Assembly (NCBI GenBank): GCA_964535295.1
Contig: CAZHUW010000209.1
Span: forward strand, 1 to 5,860
Direction: 5' to 3'
From: SB21 sp964535295
GTDB taxonomy: Bacteria; CLD3; SB21
Length of the DNA: 5,860 bases
Made by a program: the position numbers and the translations under genes. This document shows positions 5,028 to 5,860 of the stretch, piece after piece; position 1 is the stretch's first letter; every line of letters starts with the position of its first letter. The notes beneath the pieces were generated by a model that was given only the letters and a program-made list of their open reading frames with translations, made no database searches and was not told the DNA's origin.

Positions 5028-5860
5028 TTAATGATAGTACTTTTCCACCACCGATTCCGCCTTCTTGCCGCGAATGTGAAATGATTTGTCGCTGCTTCGC
5101 CTTGTGGAATTTGCGCTTTCCCATTTCCACCAGAAGAATCCCTTGAACCAGGGCTGTTGTGAAAATTCTTCGAACAAAACAGTATAACCCAAGGTCTGGG
5201 TCTCATCCGATCTTTTTTGTGAAAAGTCTTCCTGATGAGGATTCATCAGCGCATTTTCGATACTTGGGAATCCGGCTTCGGTAAAAACGATCGGGCGATC
5301 CCATTGTTTTGAAAAAGCCGAAAGCCGAAGGGATAGGTCCTTAGCATGGGCGTAAAAGTCAGAAGCCGTCTCTTCTTTTGAGCGGCTCAGCGGAAAGTAC
5401 GTCTGAATGCCGATGAAATCGAGATCATCCCAGAATTTTATTCCGTCGTATTCATCCATCCAGTTGGCGCCGTACGTCAACGGCCCGCTGAATGCGATCC
5501 GCGCGCACCGAATGATCCTCCGCCACATGCCGGTATGACGGAACATGCGCGGCAGTTCTACGGCTACGCAGAGGCTCTGCATCCCAGAAAGTTCCGCGAT
5601 CAGGCCGTGATAGGTGATGAACTGGCTGTATGCATTCTCCCATTTTTTTAATTCATTGGAATCGGTGATCGCGATCTCGCCGCACCATTTCCCGTTTCCC
5701 AGCCAGATATGCGGTTTCATCATGACATGCATTTCCAAAGCCTGCGCGTCTTCATTTGCCTTGAAAAGTCCGCCCAAAGTTTCGTCCCAGGTGTTATCCA
5801 ATACAAAATACACGGTGCTTTCAGTTTCATTTTTGGCATAACCGAAAGGAGTCAGCGAAA
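5028..5860 (-). CDS. GH113-like TIM-barrel glycoside hydrolase (5' end outside window)
   Basis: The C-terminal 277 or so residues of a hydrolase of the GH113 / TIM-barrel-like type, whose characterised members cleave beta-1,4-mannan. The frame stays open to the right edge (SLTPFGYAKNETEST before a GTG at 5813), so 5813 is not a safe start and the N-terminus and any signal peptide are unseen. Family signatures, numbered from the 5813 codon, are HVMMKPHIWLGNGKWCGEI (29-47), LTYGANW (112-118), FWDDLDFIGIQTYFPL (127-142) and FTEAGFPS (177-184), plus IRGKKAESVVEKYY near the end. Glu179 in TEAG is the probable nucleophile and Glu86 in AVELP the probable acid/base. Relatives usually have G-T-E-L there, so A-V-E-L is unusual. 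It converges on the GH3 gene, with 9 bp between stops and no terminator visible between them. The substrate is uncertain. Confidence 0.8.
   Translation of the reverse strand, partial: SLTPFGYAKNETESTVYFVLDNTWDETLGGLFKANEDAQALEMHVMMKPHIWLGNGKWCGEIAITDSNELKKWENAYSQFITYHGLIAELSGMQSLCVAVELPRMFRHTGMWRRIIRCARIAFSGPLTYGANWMDEYDGIKFWDDLDFIGIQTYFPLSRSKEETASDFYAHAKDLSLRLSAFSKQWDRPIVFTEAGFPSIENALMNPHQEDFSQKRSDETQTLGYTVLFEEFSQQPWFKGFFWWKWESANSTRRSSDKSFHIRGKKAESVVEKYYH

Noticed and set aside
4919..5206. Minus-strand open frame spanning the junction of the two hydrolase genes
   Set aside because: It runs in a different frame from the GH113-like gene and overlaps both real genes; no motif supports it.

Overview
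The window looks like ordinary chromosomal DNA of a moderate-GC Gram-negative bacterium, most plausibly from the FCB side of the tree (Bacteroidota / Ignavibacteriota / related candidate phyla) or an Acidobacteria-like lineage. This is inferred from the protein mix: a lipoprotein-type M28 peptidase, a reaction-centre-cytochrome-like small dihaem cytochrome c, a cytosolic-looking two-domain GH3 N-acetylglucosaminidase and a GH113-like TIM-barrel hydrolase. A strong Shine-Dalgarno before the cytochrome gene argues against a typical Bacteroidia, where such motifs are rare. No rRNA, tRNA, CRISPR array, insertion sequence or integrase was seen.

Layout. (1) 2-586 (+) is the 3' part of a gene fusing a ChrB C-terminal-type (chromate-resistance family) domain to an AraC/XylS DNA-binding domain. 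(2) 677-1129 (+) is a complete stand-alone ChrB C-terminal-type protein, clearly paralogous to the start of gene 1. (3) 1146-2831 (+), only 16 bp downstream, encodes a probable lipoprotein M28 zinc aminopeptidase with a PA domain; genes 2 and 3 are probably co-transcribed. (4) 2977-3408 (+) encodes a secreted 143-aa dihaem cytochrome c with its own good promoter and RBS, followed by a strong intrinsic terminator at 3466-3494. (5) 3528-5018 (+) encodes a NagZ-type GH3 beta-N-acetylhexosaminidase. (6) 5028 to the right edge (-) is a GH113-like glycoside hydrolase whose 5' end lies outside the window; it converges on gene 5 with 9 bp between stop codons.

How they may work together. Genes 1-2 look like a sensor/regulator pair built on the same ligand domain, with gene 1 able to bind DNA and gene 2 not. 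Two copies of CATACAAA and a short palindrome between them are a possible target site. The cytochrome is an independent periplasmic electron carrier. The two hydrolases at the right end may belong to amino-sugar or cell-wall glycan turnover, but they are on opposite strands, so this is only a neighbourhood argument.

The most notable items are the ChrB-AraC fusion beside its stand-alone paralogue, the small dihaem cytochrome, and the divergent acid/base motif of the GH113-like protein. I see no clearly new multi-gene system.
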